11,000 bases of DNA from Fidelibacterota bacterium (GCA_003535775.1 DPYO01000154.1:2126-13125); one strand, 5' to 3'; shown: positions 1 to 7,702, counted from the stretch's first letter. Translations and numbers: made by a program. Notes: generated by a model from the letters alone, not told the origin.

Positions 1-2
1 TG

Positions 3-1733
3 GTGTTTTTGTTGACGGGCAGTTCTTCTAAATCATCAGAAACAAAGCCAAGCGCTATAGATTATTTTCTGGCAGCCAGCAGTCTTTGTGTTGGAATATA
101 CTTTATCAGTAGCATCCCTGAAATATCCACAAGAATAAGTTTGTTTAACGAACTTACGTCTACGCAGAGATTGTTTTCAGCTCTCATTATTTTGTTAACA
201 TTTGAGGCGACAAGACGTACTGTGGGTTCCGGGCTATTGATCATAGTAGTGATTTTCATTTCCTATAATCTGTTCGGAGATGTTTTTGAGGGTACTTTAA
301 GGCATGGTGAAATCACAACCGATCATTTCCTGGATATTAGTGTTTTTACATCAGATGGACTTTTTGGAGTCCCCATTAGAGTAGCAGCAACGTATGCTTT
401 TGTTTTTGTGATGTTTGGGACTTTTCTCGAGAAGGCAAAAGGGGGGGACTTTTTTTTCAATATTGCAGCATTGATATCAGGGAAAACTCCAGGTGGCCCA
501 GCAAAAGTAGCAGTCTTTTCATCAGCACTGTTTGGAACTGTTTCTGGCAGCCCCACCTCTGACGTAGTAACTACAGGATCTATCACTATTCCTATGATGA
601 AACGCTTGGGGTACTCAGGAACCCTGGCGGGCGCTGTTGAGGTAGCCGCATCCACTGGCGGAAGTCTACTACCCCCCATTATGGGATCTGCTGCGTTCAT
701 AATGGCCGAATTTACGGGCATTACGTATACTCAGATTATCATAGCTGCTCTCATCCCTGCACTCCTCTATTACCTCGGCGTATACTTACAAGTCCATTTA
801 CGTTCACTCAAACTTGGTCTAGAACCAATGCAGACGGACTCCTTACCCACTTTGAAAGAAACGCTTTCTTTAGGTTGGGTATTTTTAGTCCCATTAATTT
901 CTATGATCTATGCGTTGGTCAAGGGCTATTCTCCCACGTACGTTGCTGTGTTTGGAACCACAGTTCTATTGATTGTTTGCCAATTCAAAAAACATACACG
1001 TATCGGTTTAAAGAGTTTTTATGAATGCCTTGCTAACACGACAACAAGGATGGTCAGTGTTACAGGTGCATGTGCCGCTGCAGGTCTCGTTATCGGAGGA
1101 ATAACAATGACCGGATTAGCTACAAAATTTTCATATTTTGTCTTCCTGTTTTCTGAAAACAATGTTTTCCCTGCTTTGATCTGTGGAGCAATTCTAACCA
1201 TCATCTTGGGTTTAGGCATGCCCACTCCGAGTGCATATATTTTAGCTGCTGTTTTGATTGGTCCCGTTTTTGTTAACGACCTTGGAGTTTCCATGCTATC
1301 TGCACATTTATTTTTACTTTATTATGCAGTAATGTCAGCAATGACACCCCCAGTTGCAGTTGCAGCCTATGCTGCATCTGCCATCGCAGATGCTAATCCA
1401 CTTTCCATAGCAGTGAACGCGGTTGCTTTTTCAATTGTAGCTTTTTTTATTCCATTCAGTTTCGTTTATAATGAGGAACTTCTCCTGCTTGGTTCTTATT
1501 CAGACATCGCTCTAGTAATCGTTAGTGTTACATGTGGAGTAGTCTTTATTGCCATTGGTTCAGAAGGATATCTGTTCCATCAGTTACCATTTTTTCCAAG
1601 ATTATTATTTTTTGTTGCTGGTTTCTGTACTTTTTTTGCCTTTGGATGGATTAATTTAGTTGGACTATTGCTAGGTTTATCACTCATGTATTATTTAAAT
1701 CACAAGAACAAATCTTTGAAAATTTCAACCTGA
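3..1733 (+). CDS. TRAP transporter fused permease, TAXI type (DctQ/DctM fusion), 5' end outside window
   Basis: Inner-membrane permease of a tripartite ATP-independent (TRAP) transporter, which takes up organic acids delivered by a periplasmic binding protein and is driven by an ion gradient. The 576 visible residues are strongly hydrophobic throughout. Residues 68-74 (EATRRTVG region) end the DctQ-like part. The DctM core follows, with GTVSGSPTSDVVTTGS at about 178-193, ASTGGSLLPPIMG at 216-228 and GLGMPTPSAY at 403-412. The C-terminal 90 residues (EELLLLGSY onward, with further membrane segments) fit the DUF3394-type extension of TAXI permeases. The GTG at position 3 is probably not the true start. 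In the related permease at 9274 the matching E-x-x-RR motif lies at residue 105, so roughly 35-80 N-terminal residues should lie left of the window. The matching TAXI binding protein is not visible and is probably upstream. nadC follows after 9-15 bases, which suggests one transcript. Confidence 0.93.
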   Translation: MFLLTGSSSKSSETKPSAIDYFLAASSLCVGIYFISSIPEISTRISLFNELTSTQRLFSALIILLTFEATRRTVGSGLLIIVVIFISYNLFGDVFEGTLRHGEITTDHFLDISVFTSDGLFGVPIRVAATYAFVFVMFGTFLEKAKGGDFFFNIAALISGKTPGGPAKVAVFSSALFGTVSGSPTSDVVTTGSITIPMMKRLGYSGTLAGAVEVAASTGGSLLPPIMGSAAFIMAEFTGITYTQIIIAALIPALLYYLGVYLQVHLRSLKLGLEPMQTDSLPTLKETLSLGWVFLVPLISMIYALVKGYSPTYVAVFGTTVLLIVCQFKKHTRIGLKSFYECLANTTTRMVSVTGACAAAGLVIGGITMTGLATKFSYFVFLFSENNVFPALICGAILTIILGLGMPTPSAYILAAVLIGPVFVNDLGVSMLSAHLFLLYYAVMSAMTPPVAVAAYAASAIADANPLSIAVNAVAFSIVAFFIPFSFVYNEELLLLGSYSDIALVIVSVTCGVVFIAIGSEGYLFHQLPFFPRLLFFVAGFCTFFAFGWINLVGLLLGLSLMYYLNHKNKSLKIST

Positions 1734-1748
1734 ACCAAATTATTGCCC

Positions 1749-2588
1749 ATGTATAATATAGAATTTATAAAGGATCAATTAAATCTATTCATCAAAGAGG
1801 ATTTAGGTCACTATGATTTAACTTCTGCTATTTTGATAGATAAAAGTACAACAGGAAATTTTTCTATCAATGCACGTGAAGATTTAATTTTGTCAGGTAT
1901 TGATACTGCAGTTCACATCTTCAAGAAATGTGAGCCAAATTGCAAAATAGAATTATTTTATAAGGATTCAGATCGCCTCACCGCCGGATCTATTATTGCT
2001 ACCATTGCAGGCCCTGCGCGCAACATTTTGACAGCAGAAAGAACCGCTCTCAACCTATTACAGCACATGTCCGGGATTGCAAATCAAACTGCAAAATATG
2101 TGGAACTCATTAAGGGAACAAATGCAAAACTTTTGGACACAAGAAAAACAACACCTGGTCTAAGGATTTTGGAAAAACACGCTGTTTTTTGTGGCGGCGG
2201 ACGAAATCATAGACTTGGACTTGATAATGGTGTCATGGTCAAAGACAACCATATTGCTGTCTGTGGCGGTCTTAAAGAGGCGGTCAAGAAAGCTAAAGAA
2301 AAAGTACCCGTTTTAGTAAAAATTGAAGTTGAATGTGATCGACTGGAACAGGTTGAAGAAGCTCTGGACGCTGGAGCTGATATGCTACTTTTAGACAATA
2401 TGGATTTATCTACTTTGAAAGAAGCGGTTAAAATAGTGAATCATAAAATTCCACTAGAAGCATCTGGTGGTGTTTCACTCAATACGATTGCTGACATTGC
2501 ACTGACTGGTGTCGATTTTATTTCGGTTGGTAGAATCACACAGTCTTCTCCGTGTGTAGATATTGGTCTTGATGAAATACAAAATTAA
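1749..2588 (+). CDS. nadC: Quinolinate phosphoribosyltransferase (decarboxylating), NadC
   Basis: Converts quinolinate and PRPP to nicotinate mononucleotide, CO2 and pyrophosphate in the de novo NAD pathway; cytoplasmic. The 279 residues match the family's usual length. Counting from the ATG, ERTALNLLQHMSGIA lies at about 97-111, the PRPP/quinolinate signature DTRKTTPGLR at 130-139, GGGRNHRLGL at 149-158, KDNH at 165-168, LLLDNM at 213-218 and EASGGVS at 237-243. The end SVGRITQS is the usual phosphate-binding close. An in-frame TTG at 1743 would add two residues. I prefer the ATG because it is the stronger codon, although neither has a clear Shine-Dalgarno sequence, so translation may be coupled to the permease just upstream. 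nadA and nadB, the usual partners, are absent from the window. The related ModD family is less likely given the full DTRKTTPGLR and HR motifs. Confidence 0.93.
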   Translation: MYNIEFIKDQLNLFIKEDLGHYDLTSAILIDKSTTGNFSINAREDLILSGIDTAVHIFKKCEPNCKIELFYKDSDRLTAGSIIATIAGPARNILTAERTALNLLQHMSGIANQTAKYVELIKGTNAKLLDTRKTTPGLRILEKHAVFCGGGRNHRLGLDNGVMVKDNHIAVCGGLKEAVKKAKEKVPVLVKIEVECDRLEQVEEALDAGADMLLLDNMDLSTLKEAVKIVNHKIPLEASGGVSLNTIADIALTGVDFISVGRITQSSPCVDIGLDEIQN

Positions 2589-2684
2589 GATCACATTATT
2601 TTTAATTTCATCAAGCACATCGTCTTCGTATTTTACTGTAATTCATTTTCTGCAAGAATATTTGTAATCACTTTTTGAATTGCC

Positions 2685-3248
2685 ATGATCGATTCCTCTT
2701 CAGCAACTATCCGCAAAGTCTGTGTTTATTGTGCAGCAAGTATTCAGTGTAACCAGATATACAGAGATGTTGCTTATGAAGTGGGAAGTTTACTGGCACA
2801 AAATAAAATATCAATTGTGTATGGTGGCAGTTCTGTCGGCTCAATGGGTGCTTTAGCAGATGGCGCAATCAATATGGGTGGCAAAATAACTGGTATATTA
2901 CCTGGTTTCCTGAATACAGTTGAAAGAGCACACACTGGACTTGATGAATTAATTGAGGTAAAAGATTTTCATGAACGGAAGAGCAAGATGATTGAGGGTG
3001 TTGATGGTGTCATATCTTTGCCAGGTGGATTAGGTACTTTTGAAGAATTAATGGAAGCAATGATGTGGAAACGCTTGGGGTTGCATCCCCACCCAATTTT
3101 TTTAGTCAATACCAATAATTTTTTTGAACCCTTTGTAAATCTAATAGATAAGGCCATCAGTGAACGCTTTATCCCTCAAGAAAATATTGATTTGTTTCAT
3201 GTGGTTAATTCACCAGAAATTTTGATCAGCAAACTGACATCTCACTAA
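2685..3248 (+). CDS. LOG-family protein (nucleoside 5'-monophosphate phosphoribohydrolase)
   Basis: Member of the family often labelled 'lysine decarboxylase-like' or TIGR00730. Characterised members split the base from nucleoside 5'-monophosphates, for example releasing free cytokinins from their ribotides. The 187 residues are typical of the small type I/II LOG proteins. Visible motifs are VYGGSSVGSMG at 45-55 (Rossmann-like phosphate binding), HERKSKM at 96-102 (catalytic Arg98) and PGGLGTFEE at 113-121 (the family signature, with catalytic Glu). The real substrate cannot be read from the sequence; 'lysine decarboxylase' is a mislabel for this family. It lies 96 bases after nadC in the same direction with no obvious terminator between them, so it may belong to the same operon. 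The ATG has no good Shine-Dalgarno sequence. It is the last plus-strand gene before a convergent gap. Confidence 0.9.
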   Translation: MIDSSSATIRKVCVYCAASIQCNQIYRDVAYEVGSLLAQNKISIVYGGSSVGSMGALADGAINMGGKITGILPGFLNTVERAHTGLDELIEVKDFHERKSKMIEGVDGVISLPGGLGTFEELMEAMMWKRLGLHPHPIFLVNTNNFFEPFVNLIDKAISERFIPQENIDLFHVVNSPEILISKLTSH

Positions 3249-3293
3249 AAACTTAACCAATAATTTCATCTTGACTCTCTCTCAATAATCTGG

Positions 3294-3390
3294 TTGGAAA
3301 AACATAAGAGCATTTATGAAGAACAGTTTTTCAACATAAAAAATACTAATTTTAAGGTTTGATTAGATGAAACGCATTTTATCTAAACCT
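3294..3390. terminator. Possible bidirectional terminator hairpins between convergent genes
   Basis: Two imperfect stem-loops lie in the 166-base gap between the LOG gene and the ligase, which face each other. The first (3294-3334) pairs GAAAAAC at 3297-3303 with GTTTTTC at 3326-3332 and has a nested CATAA/TTATG stem. The second (3355-3390) pairs AGGTTT at 3355-3360 and AGATGAAA at 3365-3372 with TTTTATCT and AAACCT at 3377-3390, leaving a 4-base bulge. Both are A/T-rich and neither has a long T tract after it, so the terminator call rests mostly on position. Confidence 0.35.
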
Positions 3391-3414
3391 ACTTTGAATT
3401 ACCAAATTAAACCA

Positions 3415-4953
3415 TTAACCATTCATATCTAACCAAATCTTGTTCATTATTTTTTTATCCAACTTACCTCTTTCAGTTTTTGGTAGACTGTTGACAATGT
3501 CTATTTGTTTTGGGACCTTAATCTTTGTAAGTCTTCGTTGGCAATGGTCATAAATCTTCTCCATATCTAGATCAACATTATGATCAGGAACAACAAAAGC
3601 AACAATTTTTTCACCAAAAATTCGTTCACTAATACCGAAGACTGCTGCTGCTGCTATTTCAGTCAATTCCATTAACACATTTTCTATCTCGATTGGTGAA
3701 ATATTGATTCCGCCAATGATGATCAGATCCTTTTCTCTACCAGTGATGAACAAGAAGCCTTCTTCATCAATGAATCCAATATCTCCTGTGACGATGCGCC
3801 CTTCTGAATCTGTTTTTATCTCTACATCATCACCAAGATAGCGATTTTGTATATTACTTATGTTAGACCTAATTACAACCATACCTTGAACATTAGCTGG
3901 CAACCTTTTACCAGATCGATCTACAATTTTAACTTTTTGGTACTGAAGTGGTACTCCAACAGAACCCAATCGTCGATTATTTTCATTACTACCAGCTATC
4001 CATCCACATTCGCTGGCCCCATAGCCTTGTAAAATGGGTATATCATACAAGGTCTCAAATTTTTTCCAATCTTTTATAAACAAGGGTGAAGAACTTGAAG
4101 TAAAAAAACGGAGATGTGAAATTTCATTCCGTTTAAGTGATGACGGACGGTTAATCAGCATATTAATACTTGTAGGATTCCCTGTTGCAATTGTAGCTTT
4201 AAATGTTCTGATCCATGTAAAATATTTAGTAACTGAAAACTTTAATGCAAAAAAAAGTGTTGAGCCATTACACAAAGACCCCAAACCACTCAACACTTGT
4301 GCCGACATCCAGTTAAAAGAGCGGAATTCAAGAATTCTGTCTTTCTCAATGATTCCAAATCTCTCAGTAATAGCAATGGTGTTTTTGGTCAAATTTAGAA
4401 AGGAAATTAAAACCCCTTTGGGCTTTGCATCTGTTCCAGAAGTAAAAAAAATAGAGGCAGTATCATCCGGTTCGTTAACAGGTAATCCAAAATCATTTTT
4501 TGAAACTTTATCTAGTTTTTCAAAAAAACTGCCTGAAATGCTATTAGTCCAGGAACCCAGAGGCAAACTATCATATTCTGAAAGTGAATCGGGAAGGAGG
4601 GTAATATTATCGTAAAGTACTAACTTTGGGGCTATTCTATTTAAAATATAGTTGAGATTGTTTTGGTTCATCTCAACGTTAATCGTACATATCGTGGCTC
4701 CGTAGGACATTACACCAAAATATGTAAGTAAATGTTCAATGGAATTGTTAGAGAGCAGAGCTATTCTATCGTTGGCTTTTATCTTTCTTACTTTTAAGAA
4801 GTTTCCAATTCTACAACAGGTTTGAAAGGCCGCTTTATATGAAACATTTATATTCTGATCAATACTGAAAATGAAGGTTTTTTCAGGTACAATTTCTTGA
4901 TAATGCTTTAGCCAAAATAAGATGTGGTTTGTTACATTTAAGTTTATTTTCAT
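3415..4953 (-). CDS. AMP-forming acyl/aryl-CoA ligase (ANL superfamily)
   Basis: Activates a carboxylic acid with ATP to an acyl-adenylate and transfers it to CoA (or another thiol); cytoplasmic. The 512 residues are the standard length. ANL core motifs appear in order: P-loop TSGTDAKPKG at 171-180, GYGASE at 310-315, TGD at 389-391, the hinge region GREKDLIIIGG at 405-415, and PKTERGKLDKK at 491-501 with catalytic Lys497. The P-loop has Asp where Gly or Thr is more usual (TSGTD), a mild variation. The substrate pocket is not diagnostic by eye, so fatty, aromatic and dicarboxylic acids all remain possible. It is the last gene of the minus-strand operon, 45 bases after the UbiD-family gene, which suggests that it activates either the UbiD substrate or its product. 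No clear Shine-Dalgarno sequence precedes the ATG. Confidence 0.88.
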   Translation of the reverse strand: MKINLNVTNHILFWLKHYQEIVPEKTFIFSIDQNINVSYKAAFQTCCRIGNFLKVRKIKANDRIALLSNNSIEHLLTYFGVMSYGATICTINVEMNQNNLNYILNRIAPKLVLYDNITLLPDSLSEYDSLPLGSWTNSISGSFFEKLDKVSKNDFGLPVNEPDDTASIFFTSGTDAKPKGVLISFLNLTKNTIAITERFGIIEKDRILEFRSFNWMSAQVLSGLGSLCNGSTLFFALKFSVTKYFTWIRTFKATIATGNPTSINMLINRPSSLKRNEISHLRFFTSSSSPLFIKDWKKFETLYDIPILQGYGASECGWIAGSNENNRRLGSVGVPLQYQKVKIVDRSGKRLPANVQGMVVIRSNISNIQNRYLGDDVEIKTDSEGRIVTGDIGFIDEEGFLFITGREKDLIIIGGINISPIEIENVLMELTEIAAAAVFGISERIFGEKIVAFVVPDHNVDLDMEKIYDHCQRRLTKIKVPKQIDIVNSLPKTERGKLDKKIMNKIWLDMNG

Positions 4954-4998
4954 TGCTGCTGAGTTGAATTTTAATAAAAAACTTCACATCATGAACGA

Positions 4999-6564
4999 CT
5001 AGCGGCCGGTTTTTGCTAATGACAGGACCCAACCTTCCATAAAGCTTTTTGCTTTCTTAATTTGTTCATTTGTAAAGAAATCCTCTGGAGAGACTTTATC
5101 CACTGGATAAACTGGGCGATGAAAATCCTGTTCGTAACCATAAGGTACGGTGGCATCTATGCCCATGCCTCCTTCAAACAAAGTGTTTGATGCAGTCCAA
5201 GTTTTTTCTCCAGCAGTCATACGCTCTGCAGGCATAAAAGTCTGGCCACGACCACCAGGTAATGGGTTGAGAATATCTGTCTTGGGATTAACTCGTGTTG
5301 TGAGACACCACATAATGTCATCCATTGAATAAATATCCACATCTTCACTAACTGCAATAGCTAAGCGCATACCCTGTGAACAGGATAAAATGGCAGACAA
5401 AAAATTCCGTTGCCAACCCTCTTCAATCTTATTACGTTTTTTAACCTGAATAATACAGCCTCCCCAATCAGTCATACTATAAGGTATGTTTACATCTTGA
5501 ATGATACCAGGCTGTAACCTGTTACATAACTCATAAATAGCAGCTTCACGAATTGTAGTATCAATATTATTATCATCTGATGTATGAACCCCAAGTGGAA
5601 AAATTATAGGTCGGGAACTGGGTTCCCGCATAGTAATTGCTGTTACGTGGAAAGTAGGCGCCTTATAAGCTTTGCCCATGTAACCGGCCCATTCGGGGTG
5701 AAAGAATGTTTTTCCTTGTACTTGAAGTTCTTCTGCTTCAGCTGTTTCATATCTTTTGTCACGTGGATGGATATAACCTTCAAGGACATATTCTGAATCA
5801 GCAAGTGCCCACGCTTCTACTGTTTTTGCTTTTACGATCCTGATTGCTTCACCTTGAACTGCTCCTGCAACTCCTATTTCATCACAACCAGTTGGTAAAA
5901 TCACATAGTTAAAACCCGCACCTGCCAACATAGTACATGCTGGAGGCACACCGAAGCACATCGTTATCGGAATTGGTTCTTCATCATGATAATGTTTAGT
6001 GATGACTTGCCACATATGAGAGCCGGGTGAAATTTGAAAAGTACCAACAGATCCCCATCTAAAATTCATTCTGTTGTATCCTAAATCGCTTCCTCCTTCG
6101 AAGTAATCTCCCACAACGCACCGTATCCCGGAACCAATAGTTAATTCGGGTTCGAGGTCTGTGTGACGGATGGCTGTAATCCATTTGTTGACGTCCAGAT
6201 CCTCTGTGATGACATGTTCTTGGCAAGGTGCTTCAGCACTTGAAATTTCAACATGTTTTATGGGTTTGTTTAAAGCTTTCGCTAGCTTTTCTGTCCTGTC
6301 TTTAGCATTTTCAAAACCAAACATCTTGTCTATTATTTTCATGCTTGAAAATAAATTGGTGACGGCACGAGCATGAGGCTTGCCTTTAACATGGTTAAAT
6401 AAGATTGGCGGACCACCATCCATATGTTTTTGAAGACCTGTTATTTCTAAATCTGGATCCACTTCTTTATCTGTCTCAATCAACAAATTCTCGTTTTTTA
6501 ACCATTCCAGAGTAGATCTCAAACTAAAAAAGTTTTTTTTGTTTAAACCATTTGCATCAGCCAT
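4999..6564 (-). CDS. UbiD-family prenylated-FMN-dependent decarboxylase
   Basis: Reversible (de)carboxylase that uses prenylated FMN made by UbiX and acts on aromatic, heteroaromatic or alpha,beta-unsaturated acids. The 521 residues cover the N-terminal domain, the prFMN-binding split barrel and the C-terminal oligomerisation domain of the family. Residues matching the family's Arg-Glu-Glu catalytic set appear to be Arg165 in GYNRMNF (162-168), Glu258 and Glu262 in DSEYVLEGYI (256-265). Asn164 and the WQVITKHYH stretch (185-193) fall where other cofactor and metal contacts occur. LNPLPGGRGQTFMPAERM (432-449) lies in the C-terminal region. It is likely a catabolic enzyme rather than ubiquinone-pathway UbiD, given the CoA ligase and PPOX neighbours, hence no symbol. 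No small VdcD-type subunit is present. Possible relatives include phenolic-acid, furan/pyrrole-carboxylate and phthaloyl-CoA decarboxylases; these cannot be separated by eye. The ATG has a good Shine-Dalgarno sequence. Confidence 0.93.
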   Translation of the reverse strand: MADANGLNKKNFFSLRSTLEWLKNENLLIETDKEVDPDLEITGLQKHMDGGPPILFNHVKGKPHARAVTNLFSSMKIIDKMFGFENAKDRTEKLAKALNKPIKHVEISSAEAPCQEHVITEDLDVNKWITAIRHTDLEPELTIGSGIRCVVGDYFEGGSDLGYNRMNFRWGSVGTFQISPGSHMWQVITKHYHDEEPIPITMCFGVPPACTMLAGAGFNYVILPTGCDEIGVAGAVQGEAIRIVKAKTVEAWALADSEYVLEGYIHPRDKRYETAEAEELQVQGKTFFHPEWAGYMGKAYKAPTFHVTAITMREPSSRPIIFPLGVHTSDDNNIDTTIREAAIYELCNRLQPGIIQDVNIPYSMTDWGGCIIQVKKRNKIEEGWQRNFLSAILSCSQGMRLAIAVSEDVDIYSMDDIMWCLTTRVNPKTDILNPLPGGRGQTFMPAERMTAGEKTWTASNTLFEGGMGIDATVPYGYEQDFHRPVYPVDKVSPEDFFTNEQIKKAKSFMEGWVLSLAKTGR

Positions 6565-6572
6565 AACCAGAA

Positions 6573-6579
6573 TTCCTTT
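6573..6579 (-). promoter_or_regulatory. Ribosome binding site of the UbiD-family gene
   Basis: On the minus strand AAAGGAA lies 8 bases before the ATG at 6564. It is the clearest Shine-Dalgarno sequence in this operon and supports both the chosen start and independent translation of this gene after the hairpin upstream. Confidence 0.7.
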
Positions 6580-6610
6580 CTAAAAAGAATGTAGAATAAT
6601 TATAAATAAT

Positions 6611-6644
6611 ATCATGTTGGATCTTTCTCTCAATCCAACATGAT
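6611..6644 (-). repeat. Perfect 12-bp inverted repeat (intercistronic hairpin)
   Basis: ATCATGTTGGAT at 6611-6622 and ATCCAACATGAT at 6633-6644 are exact reverse complements around a 10-base loop. Read on the coding (minus) strand, the 5' arm encodes the last codons of the PPOX protein (IMLD), the TGA stop at 6632-6630 lies in the loop, and the 3' arm opens the 65-base gap before the UbiD-family gene. An A/T-rich stretch follows but no true T tract. It could be a weak terminator or attenuator, or an mRNA end-protecting structure that sets different levels for the genes on either side. Confidence 0.6.
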
Positions 6645-7112
6645 CAGGTCACGATGACCAAGTCCGAGGGAATTGTCAATAAAATACATGAGAGTAGGAT
6701 TGCAGATATACCAGTTGACACGCGAAAGTGCTTTTGTGATTTCAGCTGGTGCCTGAGAACCAATCACAGGAAATTTGTTTGCATAGCAGACTTGTACTTC
6801 TGCGATTTCACTTGGATCTGTGATTTGTTCTACCTCAGCTTCAAACTGTAGCCCCCTGATAGAAGTCCATTCAATATTATTTTCATTTATTGAAACTGCA
6901 ACATGAGAGTTTCCAACCAAATTCTTAACATGTCGAGTAGAGGAGGCAGAAAGAAAGATAAGTTTAAAATCTACGTTTACATAATACAAAGCTGCAGACC
7001 AAACACCTCCTTTTCCATGAGTCGCAAGAGTCAAAACATGTTGAGTACACAAAAACTCTAGTGCTCTTTTCTTTGCTTCTGATCTATCATCATTGGATTG
7101 TCTTTTAATCAA
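6630..7112 (-). CDS. PPOX-class (pyridoxamine-phosphate-oxidase-like) flavin-binding protein
   Basis: Small split-barrel flavoprotein of 160 residues. The pattern LATHGKGGVWSAALYYV (29-45), LIFLSASSTRHVKNL (51-65) and VAVSIN (71-76) matches the FMN-binding half of PPOX-fold proteins, with the usual 'rkv-nl' phosphate-contacting region. A central region (EAEVEQITDPSE, 91-102) and a short C-terminal tail follow. The family includes true PNPOx, flavin reductases and F420- or haem-binding members; the activity here cannot be assigned. It starts at a TTG that overlaps the ubiX TGA by 4 bases, with GGTGAG at 7126-7121 eight bases before it. No other in-frame start precedes residue 138, so the TTG is forced. 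Its place between ubiX and ubiD suggests a role in supplying, reducing or maturing the flavin cofactor, which is inference only. Confidence 0.85.
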   Translation of the reverse strand: MIKRQSNDDRSEAKKRALEFLCTQHVLTLATHGKGGVWSAALYYVNVDFKLIFLSASSTRHVKNLVGNSHVAVSINENNIEWTSIRGLQFEAEVEQITDPSEIAEVQVCYANKFPVIGSQAPAEITKALSRVNWYICNPTLMYFIDNSLGLGHRDLIMLD

Positions 7113-7702
7113 AGGTCTATCTCACCATTCATAGATTTGCCCTTCCAGCGCTCAAACAACTCTTTTTTCAGTTCAATGTCAAGCACATCCAGAACTCGAT
7201 TTACAGTCTGGTCGACTAGTTCATTTATGGTTTGTGGTCGGTGATAAAACGCTGGCATTGGGGGAAGGATGATGGCTCCCATCTCAGTAGCTTGTACCAT
7301 CATACGCAGGTGCCCTATATGCAGTGGTGTTTCACGAGGAAGTAAAACCAACGGACGGCGATCCTTCAACGTGACGTCTGCGGCGCGAAGCAACAGGTTA
7401 TCACTATAGGAATGAGTAATTCCAGAAAGGGTTTTCATTGAACAAGGCACAACAACCATTCCCATAGTTTTGAATGATCCAGACGAAATAGAGGCTGCAA
7501 TATTCTTGAGAGGATGTCGTACATCAGCCAACTGGGTCACTTCATCCACTGTATATCTGGTCTCATACTTAATTGTTTGGCGTGCAGCAATGCTGAGAAC
7601 TAAATGTGTCTCTACATCCGCAACTTCCTGCAATACTTCCAGCAAGCGAATCGCATAAATCACACCACTTGCTCCTGTAACACCGATAACCAGACGTTTC
7701 AT
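7109..7702 (-). CDS. ubiX: Flavin prenyltransferase UbiX
   Basis: Joins a dimethylallyl group to FMN to make prenylated FMN, the cofactor of UbiD-family enzymes. The 197 residues match the family length. GVTGASGVIYAIRLL (7-21) is the nucleotide-binding start; SSGSFKTMGMVVVPCSMKTLSGI (73-95) carries conserved Ser residues of the active site; RPLVLLPRETPLH (116-128) holds the phosphate-binding Arg123; PAFYHRP (150-156) supplies the family's Tyr and Arg near the prenyl phosphate. It is the first gene of the minus-strand operon, reading away from the divergent control region, and it overlaps the next gene by 4 bases. The Shine-Dalgarno sequence is weak. Its presence in the operon means the downstream UbiD-family enzyme carries its own cofactor supply. 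Confidence 0.95.
   Translation of the reverse strand: MKRLVIGVTGASGVIYAIRLLEVLQEVADVETHLVLSIAARQTIKYETRYTVDEVTQLADVRHPLKNIAASISSGSFKTMGMVVVPCSMKTLSGITHSYSDNLLLRAADVTLKDRRPLVLLPRETPLHIGHLRMMVQATEMGAIILPPMPAFYHRPQTINELVDQTVNRVLDVLDIELKKELFERWKGKSMNGEIDL

Noticed and set aside
323..721. A 132-codon minus-strand frame opposite the left permease
   Set aside because: It is the antisense shadow of the permease core and shows no independent motif or ribosome site.
2589..2684. A promoter or terminator between nadC and the LOG gene
   Set aside because: Only weak -35/-10-like strings with poor spacing and no stable hairpin were found in this A/T-rich 96-base gap.
4034..4615. A 193-codon plus-strand frame
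   Set aside because: It lies wholly inside the ligase gene on the other strand, has no family features, and the ligase shows all its core motifs.
6521..6550. A and T homopolymers near the start of the UbiD-family gene as a programmed frameshift site
   Set aside because: The reading frame is intact through them and both alternative frames close quickly, so no second product is evident.
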